A stretch of 64,000 bases of DNA from Lepidodermella squamata (lineage: Eukaryota > Gastrotricha). Shown piece after piece: positions 12,149-22,862 of this stretch (the first letter of the stretch is position 1; every line of letters begins with the position of its first letter). The notes beneath the pieces are model-generated. The model saw only the letters and a program-made list of their open reading frames with translations. It had not been told where the DNA came from and made no database searches. The position numbers and the translations under genes were made by a program. The stretch lies in the NCBI GenBank assembly GCA_047495785.1, contig JBLDXI010000032.1, forward strand, positions 248,001 through 312,000, given 5' to 3'.

Positions 12149-12627
12149 TTTTAACTATATTTTTCTATGTCATTGCATAATAAAGCTGAAATATCCGGAA
12201 CAATTCAGATTTTCTATTAAAAAATGGAATCCTTCTTAATATTTAATACTCTTAAATATAATATACCTATTTATTCATATACCTATTAATCGCGCCAAAG
12301 GTACATTCATCATTCATCTGCATGTTAGGTATTCGAAAGTCTATACGAACGAGCAAGTCTGGTGAAGCGTCGTTAAATTTATTACGCATAGATTATTCCT
12401 ATTTACGACCCACTTTTTCGACGAAAAAATGCAAATGCACCATCATAAAAACGACGAGGGAGACATGACCCAAATTAAGCTGGATGAGCCGGAAATAATA
12501 ATAATTATATAAAAATATGAGGTAACATCTGTTGCGACGCGATTTTTCCTGGTAAAACCTGCGCCCGCGTTTTGCATTATTTTTTCCTTTCCTCGTGCTG
12601 TGAAACCTGAGCAAAATAGCAAAAAAT
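12149..12627. other. Intergenic spacer
   Basis: It holds the 3' end of the NLR-like gene (AATAAA near 12178) and the AT-rich upstream region of the bHLH gene. No ORF or repeat worth calling is seen. Confidence 0.5.
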
Positions 12628-14640
12628 ATGGCGATGACTCTGGCGCAAGATGGCGAGATGGTGTTGTCGCGGCGGCTTGAAGCAGATCAAAGCAAGCAGG
12701 CAACGGCTGTCACCGTTCAACCTGTTGCCGCGGCGAGTGGAAGTAAGCATAATAATAATCACACGCCGGCAGATGCCGGGCCGCGCGATGACCAGCGCCA
12801 GCCGTTATTGCTGGCATCATCACAGCCGCCGCCGCCGGCATCGGCAACAGTTGCTGCATCAGTTCCTGCTCCACCCGCTGAAACATCACCTGCTCTAGAA
12901 ACAAGTTTGCCAAATGCGGGCGCATGCGAAAAAATCGGTGAGCTGATTGCTGAATTTATAAATATCTCAATATCTTTTATATAAAAATCGGTTTTACATA
13001 GGGAGGGACAAAAATAAGTTTTCTATTCACACGTCATATTCCGGATTTCATAAATAAAATTTAAAAATTCTACGAATTTGATTTTTTGCGCTATTATAAA
13101 AAATGCATTAATTTTAATTTTCAAATATAAAAAATTTGTCAATTTTTGTCACTTTCTTAGTTTGAATTTGGTTTCGCTGAAATCACACATTTATTAGTCT
13201 ATCTTTGGCAACTTTGAAGTCGAATTTTTCCTTTTTTTATTTTAATTGTAATTTTCCTAAATTTAGCCAGCGATAATGAAACCAGCGAGGACTCTGAGGA
13301 TGAAGATGAGTCGGAGGACGAAGCCTTACCGCCGCAGTTGTCCCACATCGGGCTAACTCACCGCCCATTACCTGGCAATATCGCCCTTCCTCAAACTCTG
13401 CATGCATCAGCATCAAGCTCAGCACCCGCCTTGATGCCGCCTCCGCCGCCACCGAACGATCAAAGTTACTATCAATACTACTACAATTACTACTACAACC
13501 AACAGGTGCAGTCGGCGAATTTAGCTACGCCGCACGTGGCGCCGTCGCCCCTCTCGCCGCTTGGCTTCACGTTCGACCAGGCGCCTAATGCTTATAGTGG
13601 CTATCAACAGCCTTATTCTGGGTATAATAACGGCAATTACCCGGCACCGGGCGACATGCAGCCGACTAATTACTACTACGACCAATATCAATACCCGAGC
13701 TATCAATATCCAAACTTCTCAGGCGCAACGAATTTCTATCAGGTAATTTTTAGAATAAAAATAAATAAATTAAATTTCACGAGATTTTTCTTAGGGTTCA
13801 ACTGCGGATACAACAAGTGGTAACGCGATGGGTGTGAGGTCGGATCTTTCTGCAACGAAAGCGAAGGGAGTTGTAAAAAACCAGCCAACCGTGACGGCGG
13901 CCACCCGAAAGAGGAGGGGAGGGGGTGTCGTTTCATCTCGAGCTGCCAGGTCAAAATCAGCAAAGACCAGCCCTCCGGATTCGAAGCCTAAACCAGCCCA
14001 ATCTGTTACAACTGGTGCGGAGAATTCGGAGCTGGCTGAAAGCGATCAGTCGGAGAGTAGTGATAGAAACAGCTCGAAGCCTCAATCGCAACACCGGCGG
14101 CGCATAGCTACCATGGAACAGCGCCGAGCTGCTAATGTAAGGGAGAGGAAGCGAATGATGAACCTGAATGAATCATTCAACATCTTGCGGTCTCGAGTCC
14201 CAACTTTTGCCTATGAACGTGAGTTTCAGCAAATTAAAAAAAATAGTTAAAATATTTACAATTTAAAATCGTGAATTTGATGAAAGGCATGGGTTTCTAA
14301 AATCCAAAAATATTTACCTGATTTTGAAAAAAATTGATTAAATTTAGAAAATTAACTTAAATAGCTTTTTAGAAAATGATTCGTTTTTTCAGGAAAATTG
14401 TCACGCATCGAAACTCTTCGCCTTGCGATCATGTACATTCGCTTCATGACCGATATCGTAGTTAATGGCAAGCAGCCGAATGAGATTCAACTAGCCGTGA
14501 CTACACCCTCCCAACACAACCGCCAACACATTCCGAAAGGCTCGATGTCAAGCCGATTAAATGACGATGACTCATCAATGTCCTATTCTTCCTCGTGCCA
14601 ATCAACTCCGATGAAAAAATCTTCTCAAAATTACCGATGA
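12628..14640 (+). CDS. Fer3-like: Fer3/FERD3L-type bHLH transcription factor
   Basis: Exons 12628..12937, 13267..13742, 13795..14218 and 14393..14640 give 485 residues. The bHLH domain is at about 370-423: basic region [19 protein letters not shown], then a loop reading [19 protein letters not shown]. The PTFAYE...[11 protein letters not shown] signature is that of Fer3/FERD3L (NATO3) and separates it from PTF1A and Twist. It should bind E-boxes as a dimer with an E protein in the nucleus; relatives act in neural or mesodermal fate. The N-terminal 370 residues are low complexity (Ala/Pro, an acidic [12 protein letters not shown] run, Tyr/Gln/Asn-rich, Ser/Lys-rich), much longer than in usual Fer3 proteins. 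The last intron splits the second half of the bHLH (codon C|GA). It is convergent with the fucosyltransferase gene, 101 bp apart. Confidence 0.88.
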
Positions 14641-14741
14641 AATTGCGGCGCAGCTTTCTCTAAGTTATATTACTAGCAATAAATAAACAAGGCTGAAAGA
14701 TGATTACTGAAAATATTTCAAAAGTTTAATTGCACTTCTTA

Positions 14742-16310
14742 TCAGACAAAAATCACTTCGAGGTACAGGCAGGTTTTTGATTGAAATAATTTCACAACTT
14801 TTTCGTCCGAATCAATAGCGCCGTTGCCGTATAAAGCGGCGCGTTGTGTTGTTCCCACTTCGTAGAGACGATAAATTTTCAGCGCGGGAGGATTCTGGCG
14901 GTAATAGGCGTGGTAGCTAGGTCGCCGGCCGATTTCATCCCGCTCTCTCGTCCATATTGGCCAATAGCCGTCCGGGGTCGATGATTTGAAAGATTCAATT
15001 ATGAGTTCAAAAAGTATATTAAGACTATTCAGAGGTTTTGAAGAGTAAATTTCCAAGTAATGAAATAATCCTCGCTCACGAACGTGAAATTTCACAAGTT
15101 CACAAGGCGAAGTTGGATTTTTCTCAAGGCCCACGGCCTCTTTGTCAATTGAGCAATAGCATATATCATTTCGCAATTCCTGGCTTCGAATCCGATCAGC
15201 AACGTGGATACAAAGCCGGCAACTTGAGTGGACAATCGCAAGATCGATTAGGGCGAGAAATTTTTTAGACGGCCCTTTTTCCTTCCATAGTAACATGTTC
15301 GAATATGCCTCGTCATTTTCAGCTAAATCTCGCATAATTTGAGCGACCTGATCCACCTCGTCCAGCGATTTGAGGTGAATTATCGAATTTTCACTCGGTT
15401 CATAGTCGCGAATATTTGGGGCGCCTATCACTATTGGGACCGTGCCTTCAACCAGGCTTTGATAGAATTTTTCCGTAACGTAATCTAACTCATTCGAATT
15501 TTCAAAGGCGAAATGGAATTTGTATCGGCCTATTATTTCCTCCTTCGAGCCGTTATTCGGGTAGATTTTCGGTTCTGAGAAACACGAGCCGTAAAAATCA
15601 GCGAGATTTGCGTCGATTCTACGAAAATCAAGAGCCGCCTCCAGGCGGAAATTCTGCGCGTGGCAATTTGAAATGAAAGCCGTCGCGAGTGGGTACAGCG
15701 TCTCGTATTTAGGCCGGACAGGTTTCATAAAATCGTGTAAAACCCATGAATAATACGGCACTGGTACGTCGCTGTCGAGGCGAGTTGTCATGACAATATC
15801 AACCAGTGATTTCGCGTAATTCAGCTCAGTGTTCGGGAAGTAGGCCGGCGATTCCATAGATCGAATGACGGAGAATCCTCTGATCTGCCGGTCATGGTTG
15901 AATTTCTCCGACAGTAAGTGAAGTTCGACAAATGAAGCGTCGAATTTAGTGACGAAAAAATGCGAAAAATTCGCTGAAGCGTGACGCCTCCGCTGGGGTG
16001 AAGTTAGGGCGCTCGACGGGTAGTGGAAACACCCGACAGCACAGTCGATCTCCTTGACGTCATCTACATCAGCGCCTCCGATGAGAACGGGTGATTTCAA
16101 AAAATCACGACCTCGCGACGATTGCGCGCCATAATTAAGGTGGACGCATTTTTCGAACGCGTCACGCGCTGTTGGCTTTGGCCGGTGTGATAAGTAGCGA
16201 TTTCTGATTTCAGTATCGGTTCGATTCGAGTATTGAACGTAGATGAACAGCTGGAGTGAAATTGCTGTTGCGAAAATTGCAAAGTAAAACACCCGTCTTC
16301 GCCTGGCCAT
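14742..16310 (-). CDS. Plant-type GT10 alpha1,3-fucosyltransferase (core N-glycan type), intronless
   Basis: A single exon encodes 522 residues from the ATG at 16310. An in-frame ATG at 16412 would add 34 residues. I chose 16310 because it gives a type II Golgi anchor (MARRRR followed by a hydrophobic segment at about 7-25). The GT10 signature sits at about 260-300 (FAFENSNELDYVTEKFYQSL, then EGTVPIVIGAPN). Resemblance to plant FUT11/FUT12 (FucTA) runs full length: SMESPAYFPN, IVMTTRLDSDVP, FISNCHAQNFRLEA, VHSSCRLCI, FHVRERG, and the end LKIYRLYEVGTTQRAALY ... LEVIFV. Plant enzymes add alpha1,3-fucose to the innermost GlcNAc of N-glycans in the Golgi; the same reaction is inferred here. Lack of introns contrasts with most neighbours. 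Horizontal origin, retroposition or ancient retention are all possible. Confidence 0.88.
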   Translation of the reverse strand: MARRRRVFYFAIFATAISLQLFIYVQYSNRTDTEIRNRYLSHRPKPTARDAFEKCVHLNYGAQSSRGRDFLKSPVLIGGADVDDVKEIDCAVGCFHYPSSALTSPQRRRHASANFSHFFVTKFDASFVELHLLSEKFNHDRQIRGFSVIRSMESPAYFPNTELNYAKSLVDIVMTTRLDSDVPVPYYSWVLHDFMKPVRPKYETLYPLATAFISNCHAQNFRLEAALDFRRIDANLADFYGSCFSEPKIYPNNGSKEEIIGRYKFHFAFENSNELDYVTEKFYQSLVEGTVPIVIGAPNIRDYEPSENSIIHLKSLDEVDQVAQIMRDLAENDEAYSNMLLWKEKGPSKKFLALIDLAIVHSSCRLCIHVADRIRSQELRNDICYCSIDKEAVGLEKNPTSPCELVKFHVRERGLFHYLEIYSSKPLNSLNILFELIIESFKSSTPDGYWPIWTRERDEIGRRPSYHAYYRQNPPALKIYRLYEVGTTQRAALYGNGAIDSDEKVVKLFQSKTCLYLEVIFV

Positions 16311-17153
16311 ACAAAAAATCAGTTTTTCCGGGATGATGTCAAGCAACCATGCCGTAAATAAATTCGAATAATTAGTCGTTATAGCTAAAAATTGAACACC
16401 TGCGAGCCTCAATTTCGGCGGATAATCCGCATCATAATAACGCAGAGCCGCAAAATCACCCCGAGCGCGGATTTTCTAGAGCGTGGCTGATTAAATCGAT
16501 GAATATAACTGGGAAAAATACTGTTTTTGCTAATATAGCGCGTTCCAAGATTTTTGCACTTGTCGATGAATGTTTAGCACGCTGTCCAACTTTCGATACA
16601 GCTAATAGAGAGCCAATCCTACCAATTATTTTTTGCTGGCTCAATCTTCACTGGGGTATGACGGGTAGTAAATATTCCTTCGATTGCTCTTGAATAATTA
16701 TTAGCCAACAAAATATTTAACCCCGATGGATACAAATCAAATAAGGGAGCAGACATTTACATAGCTCTGGATTTCGTTATTGACTGCGACATATCGTCAA
16801 GGTATTAGCAGGCATGCTCGGGCTCGGCATTACAATGGATTTTATCACACGCGCATGTAATATGGTACATATCAAATGTTGGGTAAATATTGATATACGG
16901 TATATTTAGCTGTTTTATTAACTGCGCGGCTTCTCTTTTTCGGCGGCATAAATCGGCTCCAAATACTTGAGTTGGCTAAACAAACAACCCGAAATAAAGG
17001 AGATGGAGAATCTGATACCGCTTAAACCCGGTTAACAAGTGTTTTTGCCAAAAATAGAAAATCGAAAAAACAGGCCAACATTGCACAGATTTTATTACAA
17101 CTCAATGTTTCGAACCCCAAATTCTTAAATATATGAAAAATCCATTTTTGAGT
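16311..17153. other. Intergenic spacer
   Basis: It holds only short ORFs without recognisable similarity. No repeat or RNA gene is seen. The GULO-like gene ends just to its right. Confidence 0.4.
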
Positions 17154-18770
17154 TCAAATTTTGTATTTGATGAACAATTTCTGATCGATGGTTTCCGGCT
17201 TTCCAGTGACATGTCGTTCGATACACTCGTTGACGAAAAGACCAAGCGGGTCCACTTTCGATCGAATCGCCAGAAATTTGTCCCAATGCGGGTAAAGGCT
17301 TCGAAGCTCATCCGGAGTCAGTTTGAAATACTGGAAAAAAATTGAAAAATTAATTTAATTTAATTTAAATTTTTTTAATTACTTTAGCCCAATGAGGCCG
17401 TCCGCCCAGTGAGTACATCATAGATTCGTATTTTTGCCAATATTCCTCTCGTAAGGGAGGTTCAATGCCGTAGGGTCGAAACATCAAAATGTTGATGTAG
17501 CAGACTTCTTGGTAGCCAGAAGCGGGAGACAGATAGACAGGACCATCAGGCCCGATAAATCGAATCTCGACTGGAAAATGAGCCCGAACACCTGGGCTCG
17601 AGCAAATTTTCTCCAGCTCAGTCAAAGCAATGGCAGCTTTAGACCTAAAATAATTTAATTTTGAAAATATTTCTATTATTTTTTTTTAATTTTACCTAGG
17701 TATCGCCCATTCGGATACATGCTGCTTGAATAAGCAATCGTAGTTGAATACTTTGTAGGAAATATCCTCCTTAACTTTCCTTTTGCTGAACAACAACGTG
17801 AAAAACAGCTGATTCACGTAAGGGACAATAAATGGGAAGTAGACCGCAAAAAGCAGTACAAACTCGAGAAGATAAAAGCCAATTAGCCTATCCCAGAAAT
17901 AGTTGTTCAGTCGAGATAACAAATCAGGGTCAGCTTTCTCACTCGGCGCTGTGATCGATTTGACCCGGTAATTTCGGATGATTGACACGTTATCCGTATT
18001 AGGGAACCAACACAGCCGGACATGGTCGGCTGAATCGATGATTTGGTCGAGATTTTTAATGGTTTCCCGCATCGACCCAGGCTCTTCGATGTAGGCGAGT
18101 CGGAACAGGGGTTCGACTTTAAGGGTGACTTGGGTAATCACGCCGAGACAGCCGAGGGAACAAACCGCGGCGAGGAATAGCTCCTGGTTATGGTCCATTG
18201 AACACCGATGAATTTGCACATTTTCCGGGCTATCGTGAGGGCAAATAATTTCTAGTTCCTCAATCTGAAATTTTAGCAAATTTCGAAATTTTCGAGGTAA
18301 AAAAATAACAATAAAAACCATGGAGGAAAAAGATCCGAAATTTTTGCCAGTTCCATGTGTTGCTGTGGCTATTGCGCCGCCTATTGTCTGCTCTGAAATT
18401 GATCCAAGCGACGAAATTGCTAGGTTGTATTTTTCTGATAGGATCGTGTTCAAATCCTCGATAGTTATGCCGGCTTCCATTGTCACCAACCAGCGGTCCT
18501 GATCTACGCTTAGCACTCTGTTCAGTTTGTTGAGGCTGACCATGACGCTATCGGTGCAGTACAGGTCGGAGGGCGAATGGCCAGATCCGACAACTCTGAG
18601 CTTTTTCTTTGCTTGGCACACGTCTTGGACAATCTTGAAAAAATGCGGAACATTCTTCATAAAAAAATTTAAAATAAAAAATCCACCTTAACGACTTGAT
18701 CTTTGCTTTCCGGCTGCAAGTACTGCGAGGGAGAGCAGGCGAATGTCTTTGACCAGTTTGTTTTCAACAT
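17154..18770 (-). CDS. Gulo: L-gulonolactone oxidase
   Basis: Exons in coding order are 18687..18770, 18319..18633, 18265 boundary then 17696..18264, 17383..17644 and 17154..17330, giving 468 residues. The introns are 51-54 bp. The first acceptor was set at ttttttcaag|ATT because it restores the GULO spacing between the Gln/Pro-rich start and the FAD loop. Family features: an N-terminal NWSKTFACSPSQYLQPES-type start, FAD-binding loop VVGSGHSPSD with the covalent-flavin His47, GGAIATATHGTG, SLGCLGVITQVTL, IGFYLLEF, FKQHVSEWAIPR, and HWAK (407-410), the HWxK flavin-pocket motif of aldonolactone oxidoreductases. The enzyme oxidises L-gulono-1,4-lactone, the last step of ascorbate synthesis. In vertebrates it is an ER membrane protein, and hydrophobic segments at about 280-310 match that. 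The frame appears functional. Confidence 0.9.
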
Positions 18771-18799
18771 TATTGTGAAATTATTAGCTTAAAAAACTA

Positions 18800-19739
18800 G
18801 GGTAAAGTGACCTAATGTGTCATAATTTCGCTTACTTTTTTTCGCGGCCCGATATCTACTCACCTGATGGGTCCCGGTCCGATTTTTTTTGACAGGGACC
18901 TCACTTCAGGTCTTGGCTTCAATAATCCGTCGACAAAATTTGACCCGAATGCGTATTGTGTGCGTGGCAGCAGGTGGTGTTGCGCAAGAGACCGGTTTTT
19001 AAAAATGGGCAGGGGCTCCTATTGTGTCATAATTTCTCGACGAACGGTCCTAACTGTCATAATGGGGTCTAGAATTATTTTTTTTGCCTGCCTTTATAGG
19101 AGTAGGTAAATCAAGGTCGGCGGATTCGATTATCGTGGTCAGGAGGCCCGAATGTTGCTCGTATGGGCGGCTGCCTCAAGCCGAAAAAGTGCCAAATTTT
19201 GAGTTTTTCCAAAATTTCACTTTCGTTTTATCATCATAAAATCGTCGTAGAGCCATCTAAAATAGATCTGTACATTCAACCGTCGCTAAATAAACACCAA
19301 TGAGTCGCAAAAACGAAAGTGAAATTTTGGAAAAACTCAAAATTTGGCACTTTTTCGGCTTGAGGCAGCCGCCCATACGAGCAACATTCGGGCCTCCTGA
19401 CCACGATAATCGAATCCGCCGACCTTGATTTACCTACTCCTATAAAGGCAGGCAAAAAAAATAATTCTAGACCCCATTATGACAGTTAGGACCGTTCGTC
19501 GAGAAATTATGACACAATAGGAGCCCCTGCCCATTTTTAAAAACCGGTCTCTTGCGCAACACCACCTGCTGCCACGCACACAATACGCATTCGGGTCAAA
19601 TTTTGTCGACGGATTATTGAAGCCAAGACCTGAAGTGAGGTCCCTGTCAAAAAAAATCGGACCGGGACCCATCAGGTGAGTAGATATCGGGCCGCGAAAA
19701 AAAGTAAGCGAAATTATGACACATTAGGTCACTTTACCC
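18800..19739. mobile_element. Long-arm foldback MITE with TA target duplication (Tc1/mariner-like)
   Basis: The arms 18798-19229 and 19310-19741 (432 bp each) are, as far as I checked, exact reverse complements around an 80-bp spacer. The ends read TA|GGGTAAAGTGACC ... GGTCACTTTACCC|TA, which is a TA duplication. Each arm holds a mirrored 81-codon ORF that is a by-product of the palindrome. No transposase is present. Near-identity of the arms suggests recent insertion or arm conversion. Confidence 0.85.
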
Positions 19740-19741
19740 TA

Positions 19742-20169
19742 TGATATTGTGCGTTATGATGGATGTGTGCGTGAAAAAAACCGGAATGATTCACTAAAAC
19801 AAAGCTGCATCGCGTGAACGCATTTTTATCTCACTGTACTTTGCACCTTATTTGATAAGACAATGGTTCGATCACCACAAGGGCGGGGTGCCAGAAAAGT
19901 GACCGCGTTACCAGAACACGTTTTTAACCTAGATATTAAACAGCGGCGATAATCAAATCGGCCAACTTCAGTTCACTTATAATGATCAACAAATGAATAA
20001 AAAAGTTGAATGTCAAAAGGTCAAAAGGGCAGTGAAAAACGCGGAGGCCAAAAGTATTTATGCGGAATTGTTGGTTTATTCGAACGCACTTAGACCCTTC
20101 ACCGAAGCAATATTCTTAATTTGCTGGCATTTCTCTCCTTTTCCTCTCCTCAGCAGAACCAATCTAGCT
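19742..20169. other. Intergenic spacer
   Basis: Nothing was found apart from a C/T-rich stretch near 20130-20165 that matches the 3' flank of the 23.3-kb paralog. This suggests a shared ancestral 3' UTR of the four-cysteine-domain genes. Confidence 0.4.
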
Positions 20170-20778
20170 TCACTCTGTTAGGAGGACCCACCGGTAGGTC
20201 GGCAGGGTAGCAGGTCCGGCACTTGCCCCGCAGCTCTTGTACAAGTAACAGGTTTTTTTAGCTTCGTCGTACGCGAAGCCATAATATTTTTCGTCTTGAG
20301 CGCGACCCTTACAATAGGCAATCGGTATATAGTCCCAGACAATTGGCGGTCCAGAGCTTCTGCACTTAAAGTCGATTAGTGTGTAAGGCGCAAATCTATT
20401 CCCAAATAAACCCCCGCTTTTATATGCTAGCATCCATCTGTATGTCGGAATGGTAGCAGTTCTGCTCTTCTCTAAGCAGTCCCTGTAAGCGTAACAGATT
20501 TTTGTAGCTTGGTCGTACGCGAAGCTCGCATACGAGTAGAGATGGGCGCGCTCCTTGCAAGCGTCAATAGATGTATTGGTCCAGACACTTGGCGATTCAG
20601 GGCTAAATCAGGTGTAGTTGATTTGTATGTAAGGCGAGAATCTGTCATCGGTTTCCCCTGTTATAGTAGAGAGATAAGTCAAATCCTTATGATCAGAGGC
20701 TTAACACTAACCCGAAGCAACAACAGTAGCAGCAGCAGACGCAACGAAGGCTATCACGAAAAAGAGCTTGCTAGCCAT
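20170..20778 (-). pseudogene. Secreted two-domain four-cysteine protein, disrupted by in-frame TGA
   Basis: Exons 20712..20778 (signal peptide MASKLFFVIAFVASAAATVV) and 20170..20657, phase 1 junction, 185 codons. Two domains follow, each with the pattern PY..I.(F/Y).C ... C ... F(A/S)YD.A.K.CY.Y..C. It is reminiscent of PAN/Apple-type cysteine modules, but I do not recognise the family. In the first domain the codon that should be the first Cys is TGA. The rest of the frame is clean, including the whole second domain. A transposon sits 50 bp upstream of the ATG. Nonsense mutation is the simplest reading; a sequencing error or recoding is possible. Confidence 0.6.
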
Positions 20779-20827
20779 TTGTTGAGAAAAAAAACAAAAA
20801 TATTCAACTGAATGAAGATATAATAAA

Positions 20828-21300
20828 GGGTGTTGCTATTGGCACATAATTATGTGCCTCTTATTGGCTATTGGCACATACATTATGTGCCCCTTAATGG
20901 CTATTGGCACATAACGCTAATTTCAATTTTCGATGTTTCAGAAATTCATGCATCAAATTGTTCCACGAGTATTGCTATTAGGGTTTTTGTCAACGGGGAA
21001 TCGAATGGCGATATCGAAACTGCAGTCATGGGCCCGCGAATCGGGGTTTCCGTCATCTAATGGGTAGCCCAAGTAGAGTATCTGAGGTCTATCGCACAGT
21101 TACCTGAAATCCGACGATTCCAGTGAATTCGCCGCCTCTAGATTGCTAATGCAAGGTTGAAATGCTGGTATCTGAGAATTAAACTCCCGAAAAAAGCAGT
21201 TGAATGAAAAATGTTATGTGCCAATAGCCATTAAGGGGCACATAATGTATGTGCCAATAGCCAATAAGAGGCACATAATTATGTGCCAATAGCCACACCG
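20828..21300. mobile_element. 473-bp terminal-inverted-repeat element with 9-bp target duplication
   Basis: Arms 20829-20915 and 21212-21299 are nearly identical reverse complements built from the words CTATTGGCACATAA and TTATGTGCC. The element is flanked by direct copies of TATAATAAA (20819-20827 and 21301-21309). The paralogous upstream region at about 24830 lacks it, which marks the insertion. A 9-bp duplication fits Mutator-like or Merlin-type transposition. It has no coding capacity. Confidence 0.8.
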
Positions 21301-22406
21301 TATAATAAAAATGAAATGAACTCACGAAGTCGGCGTTCAGTTTCTTCCTATTTTCTATCAGCTGCTTGCGCGCGGCGCGAGTCAAAAGTTTGCTCAAGTT
21401 ATACCGCAGACTGGTCTTATTTCGGACGGAGTAATTTCGGACACTATTTAACTGGTCTTATAGTTTGCTCAAGTAATATTCCCGCGAAGAATGTCGATAC
21501 TTTTAATTGACGCATATTAGCAGGAATTTTCTACTGTGAAAGTAAATACAATAGCCTATCAAACCTCGAAACCCTCAGTGCTTTGATCATACCGCGGAAA
21601 GCAGCTGACAGAGAATAAACATTCCTTAATAGTAAAATTTTGTCCTATACTGTAACAGTTTTATTTCGGACAAAAACGTGCTTTCCGGCTTCGTTTATTA
21701 AGGTGAGAGCGAATTATTTTGACGCGCTTTGCGCCAAAAGATGCGCATTGAAAACTGCATATCCTAGTGTTAATCACCGTAAAAATATACGTTATCCTGC
21801 ACAGGTTTCCACTGGTAACTGACTCGGCTAATTTCGGAAAAACTGGGGTAATTTCGGACAGCTCGGTGTGAATATTCAGATTGGGGTCAAAGTTCATAGT
21901 AAAGCGAGATAACATTTGTGAGCAGATTTAACTCTCCAAGGCCAAGGAACGTATATACTCAAACTGCGACTTTTCTCCTTAAATTCTCATACTTTCCGAA
22001 TTTTCCGGACTAAAAGTTTGGCAGTTTTAGATAGCCCTCCGAGCTCCTCAATTGCGAAAACGGCCGCGTTAATTACGTAACACAGGTGAGCGCGCAAATC
22101 ACGCGGTCGGATGCTTTATGTGTATACTCAATCAGGAATTTAAGCCATTCGACTCGATGGGTGCCAGCAAGATGCACTCAGTTTGGTTTAAAATGTTCAA
22201 ACTAGTGCCAATACAGGTTTCTATTGACGTCGCTCATAGGCAATTGGGCGAAAAATATCATGAGACGTACCAGGACGCAGCGGCTTCGAAGCTCCCGTTA
22301 TCCGAGTTTGCGTGGCGTGTTTAGCATAAATGTGCTTAATAATTACTTTCGACTTTCGATGACAAATTTTTTATTTTATTAAAATTTCTAATTGAAACGA
22401 AATAGG
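21301..22406. other. Spacer with scattered TTTCGGAC motifs
   Basis: The first about 80 bp match the upstream region of the 24.8-kb paralog. The motif (A/T)TTTCGGA recurs at about 21420, 21435, 21662, 21830 and 21850, possibly remnants of a decayed element. No gene is seen. Confidence 0.35.
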
Positions 22407-22862
22407 GTGCCAACTTTCATACATAAATATGTATGAAATTTTTAACATTCATACATATTTATGTATGACAAGATTAACTTTCATATATATTTTTTTTCAT
22501 TACATTCAAGCTGAAAACAATAGGGAAATTCCAGATGACAAGTTCTCGATTTATGTATAAGAAAAACGGTGTTCCGAAAGCGTAGTCAATTTTTTCCGCA
22601 TGAAAATGGTTATTGGGGAAGCGCAAGGGCCCAAAAATCGAGTTTCGGAAAAACCCGAAACTCGAACTACCTTAACCCTAACCTTAACCCTGAACCCTAA
22701 CCAAACCCTAAACCTAATCCTAACCCGAACCCGAACCCTGGCACCTAAACCTAACCCCTAACCCCAATTCCTAATCACAGTTTGGCTAAAAAACACGATT
22801 TAATGAAAAAGAATATGTATGAAAGTTAAAAATGTCATACATATTTATGTATGAAAGTGCAC
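22407..22862. mobile_element. Foldback element enclosing telomere-like repeats
   Basis: Imperfect inverted ends start GTGCCAACTTTCATACATAA on the left and the reverse complement of ATGTATGAAAGTGCAC on the right. Both ends contain the self-complementary word CATACATAAATATGTATG, repeated. A perfect 11-nt hairpin lies at 22638-22648/22655-22665. No clear target-site duplication was seen. Confidence 0.55.
22669..22772 (+). repeat. Degenerate interstitial telomere-like repeats (CCCTAA-type)
   Basis: About 15 irregular units of the form (A)ACC(C)TAA, including CCCTAA, ACCTTAACCC and CCCGAA variants, sit inside the foldback element. This resembles the TTAGGG metazoan telomere repeat, but degenerate and in irregular register. 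Confidence 0.65.

Noticed and set aside
18634-18662. In-frame ATG at 18660 as the GULO start
   Set aside because: It would omit the N-terminal exon with the conserved NWSKTF...YLQP segment, and the intervening 8 codons do not fit the family alignment. Splicing 18687 to 18633 does.
18867-19109. 81-codon ORF, with an identical mirror at 19430-19672
   Set aside because: It exists twice only because it lies in the arms of the palindromic element; no homology or gene context.
22407-22862. CRISPR-like or satellite array
   Set aside because: The repeated words are palindromic ends and telomere-like units, not regularly spaced repeats with unique spacers; the genome is eukaryotic.
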